A DNA stretch of 61,250 nucleotides from JADCCX01 sp031378805 (GCA_031378805.1 JANNEO010000026.1:1-61250), one strand, 5' to 3'; positions 45,915 through 55,747 are shown, numbered from the stretch's first letter. Numbers and translations: made by a program. Notes: generated by a model not told the origin, from the letters alone.

Positions 45915-46805
45915 CTAAGGCGTGATCAGCGCCATGTCGAGCCTCGTGCGCACCTCGATGGCGTGGCGCCCTGACACCAGTGTCAAAGTCAGGTCGGCGC
46001 CTGCGCAGTCGGGTGAACGGTCACGCTCCACCACCAGCACCGTAAACGTGCCTGTGACACCATTGGCCCCAGGTGCGAACCCCTTGGTTTCGAGAAACCA
46101 GGGGGATTGCCCTTCCAGAAAGAGTTCCGGCGTCGCGCCTTCGGATACGCCCACCTCGATGAGGAAATGCTCGGCTTCCGCCGCTTTCCTGAGCGCTATG
46201 ACTTGCAGTGGCCCGGCCTCACCGGTCTTGGCGAGAACTGGAACGGAGGTCATTGCCTCGCGCAAGGGCGTTTCAAATGGGCTGCGCCCGTCGCCACCCA
46301 GCGACAGCACGGCCTTGCCATGGGCGGGCACGCACATTTTTTCGCACACAGCGTACTCTGCCTCCAGACGAAGGATCACCTCGGCCTCGGGGTCTGTGGC
46401 AATGACCGTGATGGGCAAGAGGAGCTCGCTCTCTGCATAGCCAAAGGAAACACCGCCAGCGCCGTCGTTGAAACGGGTGGGTCTGGGAAAATGCACCGTG
46501 ATGGATTTCAGGTTCTGCGATGTCTCGAAGTTGAAGACAGGTGGTACGCCGCTGTCGCCAGGATGACGCCAATAGGTCTTGAAGCCGGGCTTCATGCGCA
46601 GGGCAATGCCAGCGCGGAATTCACCTGGACGGATCACATTGGCACGCACCAGGCGAAGCGCCGAATGCGATGCTTCCGACCACTCGGACGCGAAAGATGG
46701 CCCGGCGAAGGCCGCAAGGCCGCCAACAGCGCTTGCAAGGCCCGCTCCGCACCAGAGTTGCAGCGCAACCCGGCGAGACAGGACGGTTTCGTGTGCGTCA
46801 CTCAT
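45915..46805 (-). CDS. Exported DsbD N-terminal-domain-like protein
   Basis: A 296-residue periplasmic protein with a probable Tat signal peptide (twin arginine R11-R12 in SRRVALQLW, then a hydrophobic stretch ending ASA-like FAGPSFAS). The mature part resembles the DsbD alpha / DsbC-type domain (PF11412-like). It has the two-cysteine motif YAVCEKMCVPAHG and MKPGFKTYWRHPGDSGVPP, a pattern conserved in alphaproteobacterial ScsB/DsbD-like proteins. The membrane and thioredoxin parts of a full DsbD are missing, so it is a stand-alone domain. Its partner is unknown. It lies just upstream of the peroxiredoxin gene. Confidence 0.85.
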   Translation of the reverse strand: MSDAHETVLSRRVALQLWCGAGLASAVGGLAAFAGPSFASEWSEASHSALRLVRANVIRPGEFRAGIALRMKPGFKTYWRHPGDSGVPPVFNFETSQNLKSITVHFPRPTRFNDGAGGVSFGYAESELLLPITVIATDPEAEVILRLEAEYAVCEKMCVPAHGKAVLSLGGDGRSPFETPLREAMTSVPVLAKTGEAGPLQVIALRKAAEAEHFLIEVGVSEGATPELFLEGQSPWFLETKGFAPGANGVTGTFTVLVVERDRSPDCAGADLTLTLVSGRHAIEVRTRLDMALITP

Positions 46806-46963
46806 CGTGTTGCCATGCCATGGGCCTGCATCCTCCGCTACCCAAGTTTCCGTGAGCCTTGCGCGAGCAAACAGGGGGTGTGGTGGCGAGATCGCATGTC
46901 ATCAACGATATGCGTACATGTCCAAGCTTTCCAATTGTTGAAAGCAATAATAGCATGTGCATC

Positions 46964-47575
46964 ATGGACCTGCAGAAACTCAGCAGCGATGGGCGCAAGG
47001 GCCTGCTTGGCGGGCAGATGCTGATCGCCATGCCCGGAATGCGCGATGAACGCTTTCGCCGCAGCGTGATCTATATTTGCGGGCATTCCGATCAAGGGGC
47101 GATGGGCATCGTCATCAACAATCGCACGCCCAGCATGACCTTCCGTGACCTTCTGGTGCAACTCGACCTGATCGAGGCGGATCAGGCGATTCGCCTGCCT
47201 CGACGGCTGTCGCACGCCCATGTCCTGAAAGGTGGTCCAGTCGAGACAAGCCGAGGCTTCGTGCTGCATTCGCCGGATTTCTCGATCAACAACGTGACGC
47301 AGACGATCGACGATGGCATCTGCATGACGGCCACGCTGGATATCCTGCGCGCCATTGCCAAGGATGAGGGGCCGCGTTCCGCCATCCTCGCGCTTGGCTA
47401 TGCGGGGTGGGGTGCTGGCCAGCTTGAACGCGAAATCGCCGCCAACGGCTGGCTGCATTGCGGCGGCGATCCAGAGTTGCTGTTCAGCGACGATCTCGAA
47501 AGCAAGTACGACCGGGCACTGAAAAAGATCGGCATCGACCCGATCATGCTGTCGAGCGATGTGGGTCGGGCGTAG
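46964..47575 (+). CDS. YqgE/AlgH family protein
   Basis: A 203-residue protein of the UPF0301/AlgH family. GLLGGQMLIAMPGMRDERFRRSVIYICGHSDQGAMGIVIN is the conserved N-terminal fold, followed by HVLKGGPVETSRGFVLHSPDF and LGYAGWGAGQLEREIAANGWL. ATG 46964 is chosen over several upstream ATGs because homologues start within this region. Its molecular role is not settled; in Pseudomonas a homologue influences alginate genes. The downstream galM gene is convergent, 4 bp between stops. Confidence 0.93.
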   Translation: MDLQKLSSDGRKGLLGGQMLIAMPGMRDERFRRSVIYICGHSDQGAMGIVINNRTPSMTFRDLLVQLDLIEADQAIRLPRRLSHAHVLKGGPVETSRGFVLHSPDFSINNVTQTIDDGICMTATLDILRAIAKDEGPRSAILALGYAGWGAGQLEREIAANGWLHCGGDPELLFSDDLESKYDRALKKIGIDPIMLSSDVGRA

Positions 47576-47579
47576 CGTT

Positions 47580-48611
47580 CTACCGGAAACGGTATTCGGT
47601 GAGCTGACTGTAGACTTCGCCAGGCCAAAGCTCCGCCGACGTGAAATGCGGCCGGTTCGGGCTGTCGGGATAGACCTGCGGCTCCAGGCAGAAGCCTCCG
47701 AAAGCAGCATAGTGAACGCCGCCCAGGCCCTTGGGCTGCACGTTGATCTTTGCCCCATCATAGAACTGCACGGCGGGCTGATCGGTCCAGCATTCGAGCG
47801 TCAGGCCATTGAGCGGGCTCTCGACGCGGGCACAGCGGCCGAAGCCTGAGGCCATGCGCACGAAGTTCGCGTCGAAGCGCACACGCTCTCCTTTGCTGGT
47901 CTGAGCCATCGCTTTCGCCCTGCGGAAATCGAACGGCGTGCGGGACACCGCCACGATCTCGCCTGTCGGGATCAGATCTTTGTCCGTCGGCGTGCGGAAT
48001 GCCGCATCCAGCGTAAGCAAATGCTCTTTGATGTCTGCGGAGCCATCGAGATTGAAGTAGGAATGATGGGCCAGGTTGACGATGGTCGGCTTGTCCGTTG
48101 TCGCCGAGAGTTCTACGCGCAGGATGGCAGGCTCCGCCAGGGTGTAGGTGCAGGTCGCGGTCAGGGTGCCGGGATAGCCATCATCGCCATCAGGCGAGAC
48201 AAGGCCAAGCGTGACGCTGTCGGGCGCGGTCTTGAGAATGGTCCACAACCGCTTGCCGAAGCCGTTCGTCCCACCATGCAGGTGATGCTTGGGCGTCCCG
48301 CCAGGGCCGGGTGGATCGTTCTGGTTCAGCGTCAACTGGACCTTGCGCCCGTCCAGCCTGAACTGGCCCCGGTTGATGCGGTTGGCGAAGCGCCCGGCCA
48401 AGGCCCCGAAATGCGGTGAATGCTGCGGATAGGCATCGAAGCTGTCAAAGCCCAGCACCACCCGCTGAAGCTTGCCCTTGTGAGGGACTTGCAGGTCACG
48501 GACGACGGCTCCCCAGGTCATGATCCTGGCCAGCGCCCCGGCGGCATTCCTCAGCGCGATTTCCTGGACGGGGTGGCCTTCGAACTGGCCGATAACGGTG
48601 ACGTTGTTCAT
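47580..48611 (-). CDS. galM: Aldose 1-epimerase (mutarotase)
   Basis: A 343-residue galactose mutarotase-like enzyme. RFANRINRGQFRLDG, LHGGTNGFGKRLW and LAHHSYFNLDGSADI contain the substrate-binding and catalytic His, and FCLEPQVYPDSPNRPHF carries the catalytic Glu. The length matches GalM (about 346). The start at 48611 is preceded by GAGGAAACC. It is on the same strand as, and downstream of, the ugp importer genes, with a repeat element between. It may therefore be transcribed with them. Confidence 0.94.
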   Translation of the reverse strand: MNNVTVIGQFEGHPVQEIALRNAAGALARIMTWGAVVRDLQVPHKGKLQRVVLGFDSFDAYPQHSPHFGALAGRFANRINRGQFRLDGRKVQLTLNQNDPPGPGGTPKHHLHGGTNGFGKRLWTILKTAPDSVTLGLVSPDGDDGYPGTLTATCTYTLAEPAILRVELSATTDKPTIVNLAHHSYFNLDGSADIKEHLLTLDAAFRTPTDKDLIPTGEIVAVSRTPFDFRRAKAMAQTSKGERVRFDANFVRMASGFGRCARVESPLNGLTLECWTDQPAVQFYDGAKINVQPKGLGGVHYAAFGGFCLEPQVYPDSPNRPHFTSAELWPGEVYSQLTEYRFR

Positions 48612-48626
48612 CGTGGTTTCCTCAAG

Positions 48627-48708
48627 CCCTCACCCTGAGCATTTATAAGGGCGGGGGCGGCGATTCATAAGATGGCTGGAGCATCCTTCGACAGGCTCAG
48701 GATCAGGC
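48627..48708. repeat. Palindromic intergenic repeat between ugpC and galM
   Basis: CCCTCACCCTGAGC near 48627 faces GCTCAGGATCAGG near 48695 as an imperfect inverted repeat, with CATCCTTCGACAGGCTCAGGA inside the right arm. This sequence type (CCTTCGACA.GCTCAGGATGAGG) is a common dispersed intergenic element in high-GC alphaproteobacteria. It could modulate read-through from ugpC into galM. Confidence 0.6.
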
Positions 48709-48733
48709 CGCGGGGGTCAGTTCAGACGGGTGT

Positions 48734-49801
<1,068 letters not shown>

Positions 49802-49857
49802 CGTTGGGGGATGCCTCGCGGTGTTGAAGGATGACGATGCACCCACGATCTGCTAGA

Positions 49858-50067
49858 ATGAAATTCATGGGAAAGCTTGAAACAATCGAGAAATTTATCG
49901 CCGAACTGCCAGCGGAAGACCTGCGTGTCTTCCGAGAATGGTTTGACGAGTTCATGGCGAACAGGTTCGACGACGAACTTGAGAAAGGCATTCTGGCTGG
50001 CGCTTTTGACGCTTTGGCCGAAGAGGCCCTTGAAGATTTGCGCGCTGGCAGAACAAAACCTCTTTGA
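49858..50067 (+). CDS. Small antitoxin-like protein (ParD-like)
   Basis: A 69-residue helical, acidic protein. The core is LETIEKFIAELPAEDLRVFREWFDEFMA, followed by DELEKGILAGAFDALAEEALEDLRAGRTKPL. Such pairs of short helical proteins immediately upstream of ParE/RelE-like genes are common unannotated type II antitoxins. ATG 49858 and ATG 49867 are both possible. Its stop overlaps the TTG start of the next gene (TTGA), so translation is coupled. It runs opposite to the flanking ugp genes. Confidence 0.7.
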   Translation: MKFMGKLETIEKFIAELPAEDLRVFREWFDEFMANRFDDELEKGILAGAFDALAEEALEDLRAGRTKPL

Positions 50068-50324
50068 ACCACCGGACGAATGGGCGCTTCTGGACGCACT
50101 ACCGGAAGCTCACGCCCAGTCTCCAGCGTAAGGCCGATCAGGCTTATGCGCTGCTTGCAAGCAATCCTGATCATCCGTCCTTGCGCTTCAAGAAAGTCGG
50201 CCGATTCTGGTCTGCGCGCGTGACGCTTGAGGTTCGCGCCGTAGCGATTGTGGACGGGCCGAATCTGGTCTGGTTCTGGATAGGACCGCATGACGAGTAT
50301 GAGCGGTTGCTCAAGGGCGGATGA
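50064..50324 (+). CDS. ParE/RelE-like toxin (small basic protein)
   Basis: An 86-residue basic protein resembling RelE/ParE-superfamily toxins. FWTHYRKLTPSLQRKADQAYALL is the N-terminal helical pair. SLRFKKVGRFWSARVTLEVRAVAI gives the central sheet, and VWFWIGPHDEYERLLKG is the characteristic end with W-x-G-x-H-x-E-Y. Translation begins at TTG 50064 within the stop of the antitoxin-like gene; no ATG is available in frame. The target is unknown and toxicity has not been shown here. Confidence 0.72.
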   Translation: MNHRTNGRFWTHYRKLTPSLQRKADQAYALLASNPDHPSLRFKKVGRFWSARVTLEVRAVAIVDGPNLVWFWIGPHDEYERLLKGG

Positions 50325-50398
50325 AAGCCCTGTCATTGCCCGGACTCCGGTCGCTTCGCCGGAGTATGCCAAGCCGCATTTGAGACGTGACGGCCCAT

Positions 50399-51247
50399 TC
50401 ACTTCTCCTGATCCACCAGACCGCGCACGAAGAGCTTCTGCATCAGCACCACTACCGCCACGGGGGGCAGCATGGCCAGCACGGCCGTGGTCATGGCGAT
50501 CTGCCATTCGGTGAGCGCATCGGCGGTGACGATCATCTTCTTGATGCCGATGACGATGGTCTGCATCGAATCCTTCGTGGTGATCAGGAGGGGCCAGAGA
50601 TACTGATTCCAGCCATAGATGAACTGGATCACGAACAGCGCCGCCATCGTGGTCAGTGACAGCGGCAGCACCGTATCCTTGAAGAAGCGGAAGGGTCCGG
50701 CACCGTCGATCTTGGAGGCTTCCAGCAATTCGTCCGGGATTGTCATGAAGAACTGCCGAAACAGCAACGTGCCTGTGGCCGAGGCGATCAGCGGCACGGC
50801 GAGGCCCTGGTAGGTATCGAGGAAGCCGACATCCGACACAACCTTGAAGGTCGGGAAGATGCGCACCTCGACGGGCAGCATCAGTGTCAGGAAGATCAGC
50901 CAGAACGCGGTCATGCGGAAGGGGAAGCGGTAGTAGACCACGGCATAGGCCGAGAGGATCGAGATGAAGATCTTTCCGAAGGCGATGGCCAGCGCCATCA
51001 CCAGCGAATTGAACATCATGTTCAGCACAGGCTCGCGCGTCGTGCCCGACGTGCCGATGAACAGCGTGCGGTAGTAATTCTCGAAGAAGTAGGGACCGGG
51101 ATAAAGCGGCATCTGCCCATTGATGATGGTCGAGGCATCCCAGGTGGAGGCCACGAAGGTCAAGTAGACAGGGAACGCCACGATGAACACGCCGATGGTG
51201 AGGATGATGTAGGCGAGCCTGTCGCCGAAGGTGCGATCCTCGACCAT
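50399..51247 (-). CDS. ugpE: UgpE-type ABC importer inner-membrane permease
   Basis: A 282-residue permease with six predicted helices. The EAA loop that contacts UgpC is ELLEASKIDGAGPFRFFKD. The N-terminal helix LAYIILTIGVFIVAFPVYLTFVAS and YFFENYYRTLF are typical of UgpE. Its start overlaps the ugpA stop by 1 nt (TGATG), so the two are coupled. The C-terminal end is followed by the opposite-strand toxin-antitoxin-like genes rather than ugpC. Confidence 0.94.
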   Translation of the reverse strand: MVEDRTFGDRLAYIILTIGVFIVAFPVYLTFVASTWDASTIINGQMPLYPGPYFFENYYRTLFIGTSGTTREPVLNMMFNSLVMALAIAFGKIFISILSAYAVVYYRFPFRMTAFWLIFLTLMLPVEVRIFPTFKVVSDVGFLDTYQGLAVPLIASATGTLLFRQFFMTIPDELLEASKIDGAGPFRFFKDTVLPLSLTTMAALFVIQFIYGWNQYLWPLLITTKDSMQTIVIGIKKMIVTADALTEWQIAMTTAVLAMLPPVAVVVLMQKLFVRGLVDQEK

Positions 51248-52128
51248 CAGTAGGTCACTTTCCGTTCGACATAGCGGAACTGGATCGCCGTCAGGCCGAT
51301 CACCATGATCAGCAGGATGACGGATTGCGCGGCGGCACCACCGAGATCCGAGCCGCCCTTTCCATCGGAATAGACCTTGTAGACCAGCGTCTCCGTCGCC
51401 TTGGAGGGGCCGCCGCCGGTCACAGTATCGATGATGCCGAAGGTGTCGAAGAAAACATAGACGATGTTGACGACCAGCAGGAAGAAGGTCGTGGGCGACA
51501 GCAGCGGGAACACGATGGTCCAGAACCGCCGCCAGGGGCGTGCGCCGTCGATCGTTGCGGCCTCGATGACGCTCTTGGGAATGGCTTGCAAGCCCGCCAG
51601 GAAGAACAGGAAGTTGTAGCTGATCTGCTTCCAGACGGCAGCCATGATGACAAGCGACATGGCCTGATTGCCGTTGAGAAGCGGGTTCCAGTCATAGCCT
51701 ATGGCCCTGAGACCCTTGGCGACCGTGCCGAGCGATGGATTGAACATGAACATCCACAGCACACCCGCGACGGCCGGAGCCACGGCATAGGGCCAGATCA
51801 GCAGCGTGGTGTAGATCTGCGCGCCCTTGATCTGGCGGTCCGCCATGGTTGCGAACAGCAAGGCGATGGAGAGCGAGAAAAACGCCACGATGCCCGAAAA
51901 GAACAGCGTGTTCAGGAATGCCTTGTAATAATCCGGCTTGCTGAAGAGCTCGCGGTAGTTCTCGAACCAGACGAAGTTCGAGGACATGCCGAACGCGTCT
52001 TCGAGCAGGAAGCTTTGCCAGACCGCCTGGCTCGCAGGCCAATAGAAGAACACGACCGTGATCAGGAGCTGCGGTGTCAGCAGCAGCGCCGGGATCAGCA
52101 AGCCCTTGAAATGCGCGGTCTTGTTCAT
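51247..52128 (-). CDS. ugpA: UgpA-type ABC importer inner-membrane permease
   Basis: A 293-residue permease with six helices. The EAA loop is SVIEAATIDGARPWRRFWTIVFPLL. LLLTPQLLITVVFFYWPASQAVWQSFL and FENYRELFSKPDYYKAF match UgpA. WPYAVAPAVAGVLWMFMFNP is another family landmark. The gene lies between ugpB and ugpE. The 106-bp gap to ugpB holds a long stem-loop, which may lower permease expression relative to the binding protein. Confidence 0.95.
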   Translation of the reverse strand: MNKTAHFKGLLIPALLLTPQLLITVVFFYWPASQAVWQSFLLEDAFGMSSNFVWFENYRELFSKPDYYKAFLNTLFFSGIVAFFSLSIALLFATMADRQIKGAQIYTTLLIWPYAVAPAVAGVLWMFMFNPSLGTVAKGLRAIGYDWNPLLNGNQAMSLVIMAAVWKQISYNFLFFLAGLQAIPKSVIEAATIDGARPWRRFWTIVFPLLSPTTFFLLVVNIVYVFFDTFGIIDTVTGGGPSKATETLVYKVYSDGKGGSDLGGAAAQSVILLIMVIGLTAIQFRYVERKVTY

Positions 52129-52139
52129 GTGGGTCGGCA

Positions 52140-52224
52140 GTCGGCAATGGGCAATCGGCTATCGGCAGATGAAGCAAGTCGACGCACGAGAATGCGCATC
52201 GACTGCCGACTGCCCATAGCCGAC
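52140..52224. repeat. Long stem-loop between ugpB and ugpA
   Basis: The arm GTCGGCAATGGGCAATCGGC (52140-52159) faces GCCGACTGCCCATAGCCGAC (52205-52224); 18 of 20 positions pair. Short GTCGGCAGTCGGC direct repeats lie at the left arm. The loop is about 45 nt. It could protect the ugpB transcript end and reduce downstream permease synthesis, as REP-type hairpins do in other binding-protein operons. Confidence 0.8.
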
Positions 52225-52234
52225 GGCTTGTTTC

Positions 52235-53554
52235 TCACCGCGTTACCGTCCGCTCGAACTGGCGCAGCATGGCATTGCCACGCTCCACGGCGGCATCAAG
52301 CGCTGCCTTGGGGGCCTTTTGTCCGTTCAAGGCCGCTTCGAATTCCTCGGACCAGATGTCGCGGATCTGGACCAGGCTGCCGAAGCGAAGGCCGCGGGAA
52401 TTTTCCGTGGGGGGCTTGTTGTTGAGCTGCAGCAGCGGGGTCTCGAGATGCGGGTTCTGCTTGTAGAAATCGGTCGCCTTCACCTTGTCATAGGCGGCCT
52501 TGGTGATGGGCAGATAGCCCGACACCGTGTGCAGCGTCACCTGGCGATCCACATCCGACAGGAAGGTGAAGAACTTGGCGACGCCCTTGTATTCCGCCGC
52601 GTTCTTGCCGCCCATCACCCAGAGCGACGCGCCCCCGATGATCGAGTTCTGCGGCGCTCCCGCGACGTCGGGATAGTATGGCATTGGTGCATTGGCCCAA
52701 TCGAACTTGGCGTTCGCCTTGACGTTGCCAAAAAAGGCCGAGGAGGTCAGGAACAGCGGGCATTCTCCCGATGTGAAGCGTCCTTCGCCGGTGTTGGTGC
52801 GGCCGGAGTAGGAAAACACGCCTTCCTTCTGCAGGTTGACGAGATTGGTGAGGTGCCGTTCGAACAACGGGGTATTGATCTGGAAGGACGTGTCGAAGCC
52901 TTCCATGCCGTTGGCCTTGGTGCCCAGCGCCGTGTTGTGCCACGCGCCAAGCTGCTCGATGTTCAGCCAGGTGATCCAGGCCGTCGAGAAGCCGCACTTG
53001 TCCCAACCCGCACCCTTCAGCTTGCGTGCCGCATCGAAAACCTCCGGCCAGGTCTTGGGCGGGGCGTCCATGCCGATCTTCTTCAGGGCATCGCGGTTGT
53101 ACCACAGCACCGCGGAGGACGAGTTGAACGGGAACGAGAGCATCTCGCCCTTCACCGTGGAATAATAGCCCGCGATGGCCGGGAGATAGGAGCCCGGATC
53201 AAAGCTTTCGCCGGCGTCCTTCATCATCTCCTGCACGGGTTTCACCGCGCCCTTCGCGCCCATCATGGTGGCTGTGCCCACCTCGAAGACCTGCATGATG
53301 TGCGGTGCGCTGCCGGCCCGGAACGCCGCGATGCCCGCATTCAGCGTGTCGGCATAGCTGCCCTTGTAGGCCGGCACGACCTTGTAGTCCTTCTGGCTGG
53401 CGTTGAAATCCTCCGACAGCTTGACGATGACGTCGTTGTTGGCGCCGGTCATGGCGTGCCACCACTGAATTTCGGTCTGGGCAAGCGCGGATGACATGGG
53501 GGCGGCAAGTGCGCTGACGGATACGGCCAGGGCGAGTGAAAGCTTCTTCAGCAT
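52235..53554 (-). CDS. ugpB: UgpB-type periplasmic glycerol-3-phosphate-binding protein
   Basis: A 439-residue extracytoplasmic binding protein with a Sec signal peptide (LSLALAVSVSALAAPMSSALAQ). TEIQWWHAMTGANNDVI, AGIAAFRAGSAPHIMQVFEVGTATMM, LSFPFNSSSAVLWYNRDALKKIG and GASLWVMGGKNAAEYKGVAKF follow the UgpB family closely, including tryptophan and serine residues lining the phosphodiester site. GGAGGAAGATCACC precedes ATG 53554, a strong ribosome binding site. It heads the ugpBAE unit, whose ATPase gene ugpC lies beyond the opposite-strand pair. Confidence 0.95.
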   Translation of the reverse strand: MLKKLSLALAVSVSALAAPMSSALAQTEIQWWHAMTGANNDVIVKLSEDFNASQKDYKVVPAYKGSYADTLNAGIAAFRAGSAPHIMQVFEVGTATMMGAKGAVKPVQEMMKDAGESFDPGSYLPAIAGYYSTVKGEMLSFPFNSSSAVLWYNRDALKKIGMDAPPKTWPEVFDAARKLKGAGWDKCGFSTAWITWLNIEQLGAWHNTALGTKANGMEGFDTSFQINTPLFERHLTNLVNLQKEGVFSYSGRTNTGEGRFTSGECPLFLTSSAFFGNVKANAKFDWANAPMPYYPDVAGAPQNSIIGGASLWVMGGKNAAEYKGVAKFFTFLSDVDRQVTLHTVSGYLPITKAAYDKVKATDFYKQNPHLETPLLQLNNKPPTENSRGLRFGSLVQIRDIWSEEFEAALNGQKAPKAALDAAVERGNAMLRQFERTVTR

Positions 53555-53720
53555 GGTGATCTTCCTCCGGATCGTCCGGCTCGGGATATGTCGGGCTTAA
53601 CAGGGGAATCCCCCATCCTACCTCTGTGACAGGCCGATGACGATTGACGCTGAATTGAGCATGTCATCCGGCCCGCTGCAATGGTCTTCTTCGCGGGAAG
53701 GGATCGCCCGGCGGAGAAAC

Positions 53721-55613
53721 CTAACGTGCGGCCTGGACCGTGGTGGGTGCATTGAGCGCAGCCTCGGGCAGGCGCTTGGGCATCCGCGCAGGACTGACGG
53801 GATAGGTCAGGGGATTGGCATCTGACGGTTGCGTGGTCGCCACCTTGCGGGACTTGGGGGCGGTTGCTTCCCCTCCGGTTGCCTTGCTGTGCGCAGACCC
53901 ACCGCGCACCGATCCCGTGAAGAGGGCCTGGCCCTTCAAGGGTGCTTGCGCCATGGCTTCGGCCAGCTTGCCGCTGTTGCGCAGAATTTCGAAGATGGCC
54001 CGCTCCGCCTCGAAACGGCTTTCGATGGCGCTGCGGCGCACCGTGAAGCTCGACATCTGCGAGTCCAGCAATTCGAACACCGTGCGGCGCCCTGCCTTGA
54101 ACTGCTCCAGATACAGCTCCTGCACCTTGGCCGCAGTTGCCACGCCTTCCTGGACCAACCGCCCTTTGCGGCGGGCGCTGTCCACCGCACGGTAGGCCTG
54201 GCGGATATCGGCACTGGTCTGTTCGTCCTCGTTGCGCAACTGCTGCAGGTTGCCATCGCGGCGGTGGTTCAGCTGTTCGATCGTGGCATTCGACAGGCCG
54301 CCATCCATGAAACGGTAGCGCATGGTCACCAGTGCGCGGGCTTCCGTTTCATTCTTGTGGCGATTGAGAGCTGCATAGTTCTTGGTGTCGCTGTCCGTTT
54401 CGAACTGGATCTTCGGCAAGGCCGAGGCGCGCTGGAAATCCACTTCGCGCTCGACGGAGCGGGCCGTTGCACCCATCGCGGCCAGGCGCGGGTTGTTGCG
54501 CTTCATCATGGCGATCGCGGCATCGGGCGTTGCAGGCAGATGATGGGCCAGGTATGGCGTTGGCTGCAACGCGCCGGGATTGATGCGCGTTAGCCGGTGA
54601 AACTGCTCTTCACCACCCGCGAGCTGCAGGCTGACATCGGAGCGTATGGCGTGCATGTCGGTGAGGCGAGAGTTGACGCGGTTGACGTCGGCAGCCGTGC
54701 CGTTGCCTTCGCGTTGGTTGGCCTGCACGATGCCCGCGAGCCTGCGATGCGCTACCACGGTTTCATCCACGAGGACGAGGAGCGCACGGGACTCCAGAAC
54801 CTTCAGGTAGGCTTGCGCCGTCTTCAGGACGATCTCGTCCACCTTGTCCAGAACCTTCAGCTTTTCGGCGTCCTTGATCAGCGTGGCGCGCTCGACATCG
54901 GCGCGGGCCGCGCCGAAATCATAGAGCAGCTGCTTCAGGGAAATCGAGGCATCCACGCGGCTGTTGCCGTCCGGATTCGCCCGCTCATACACGCTGCGCC
55001 CCACCGCGTTGCCGCCCAGGCTGCCGCCGAGCGCCAGCCGTGTATCGCCTTGCGGATAGAGCGCGGCCTGCGACATGGCGATGCCAGACTTTGCTTCCCG
55101 CACCCGCGCTTCCGCCGCCCGTATCTCGGGATGCGTCAGGGCGGCCTCGGTCACGGCCTGGTGCAGCGAGACCGGGCGTTTTTCGCGCGAGATCGGCGTG
55201 ACAGCCGAGTCCGCTGGCTTGGCAGGAATGGATGCGGTGATGTCGGCACCGTCCCGCAGGAAAGGCGGCAGAACCAGTGGGTTGCGGCTTGCCGTCATGA
55301 TGGGAGACGCTTTGAGCGCCTGCGGCTGGACCTGAAGGGCGGTCGGCGTTGCAGGCGGAGGCAAGGACTGCGCGTCGCCGTCCATCCCCCTGGCCTCGAC
55401 GGTGCGTCCTGGCAGCACTGGTTTGCCGAAGCTTGCGGCACCGCAGGCGAAGGCGGCGGAGGCCGCATCACTTCCCGCCATGCACAATCCGACGCCATCT
55501 CCCGAGGAAAGGCTCTTGCAGGCCGACAAGGCCAGGACTGCCGCCAGAACGACCATTGGCCGGGCAAGACGGCCAGTCCTCGATGCGGCAATGGGGGGAA
55601 CGCGAACGGACAC
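53721..55613 (-). CDS. TolC-family outer membrane efflux/secretion lipoprotein
   Basis: A protein of about 630 residues. The lipobox LALSAC (Cys32) follows a basic N-region and a hydrophobic stretch, so it is probably lipid-anchored. A low-complexity, proline-rich region (about 40-150) precedes the TolC domain. The TolC repeats are seen in SLHQAVTEAALTHPEIRAAEARV..AKSGIAMSQAALYPQ, VDASISLKQLLYDFGAARADVERA and YLEQFKAGRRTVFELLDSQ. The C-terminal ~80 residues are again disordered and basic. It is longer than typical TolC (about 490). It lies 134 bp downstream of a giant RTX protein, and may be the outer-membrane exit for its secretion. GTG 55613 is preferred; TTG 55628 and ATG 55556 are alternatives. 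Confidence 0.88.
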   Translation of the reverse strand: MSVRVPPIAASRTGRLARPMVVLAAVLALSACKSLSSGDGVGLCMAGSDAASAAFACGAASFGKPVLPGRTVEARGMDGDAQSLPPPATPTALQVQPQALKASPIMTASRNPLVLPPFLRDGADITASIPAKPADSAVTPISREKRPVSLHQAVTEAALTHPEIRAAEARVREAKSGIAMSQAALYPQGDTRLALGGSLGGNAVGRSVYERANPDGNSRVDASISLKQLLYDFGAARADVERATLIKDAEKLKVLDKVDEIVLKTAQAYLKVLESRALLVLVDETVVAHRRLAGIVQANQREGNGTAADVNRVNSRLTDMHAIRSDVSLQLAGGEEQFHRLTRINPGALQPTPYLAHHLPATPDAAIAMMKRNNPRLAAMGATARSVEREVDFQRASALPKIQFETDSDTKNYAALNRHKNETEARALVTMRYRFMDGGLSNATIEQLNHRRDGNLQQLRNEDEQTSADIRQAYRAVDSARRKGRLVQEGVATAAKVQELYLEQFKAGRRTVFELLDSQMSSFTVRRSAIESRFEAERAIFEILRNSGKLAEAMAQAPLKGQALFTGSVRGGSAHSKATGGEATAPKSRKVATTQPSDANPLTYPVSPARMPKRLPEAALNAPTTVQAAR

Positions 55614-55747
55614 GGATGCAACCTGCAATACTCAACAGGTTGGATTATGCCTTGTTAACCTTAACGCGGCGTAAAGTGGCGATGCAAAGGCCCGTTTCGT
55701 CTGTGGCCAGAGCAGGTATGGCGCTTCAGATCACCCGTATTATACCC

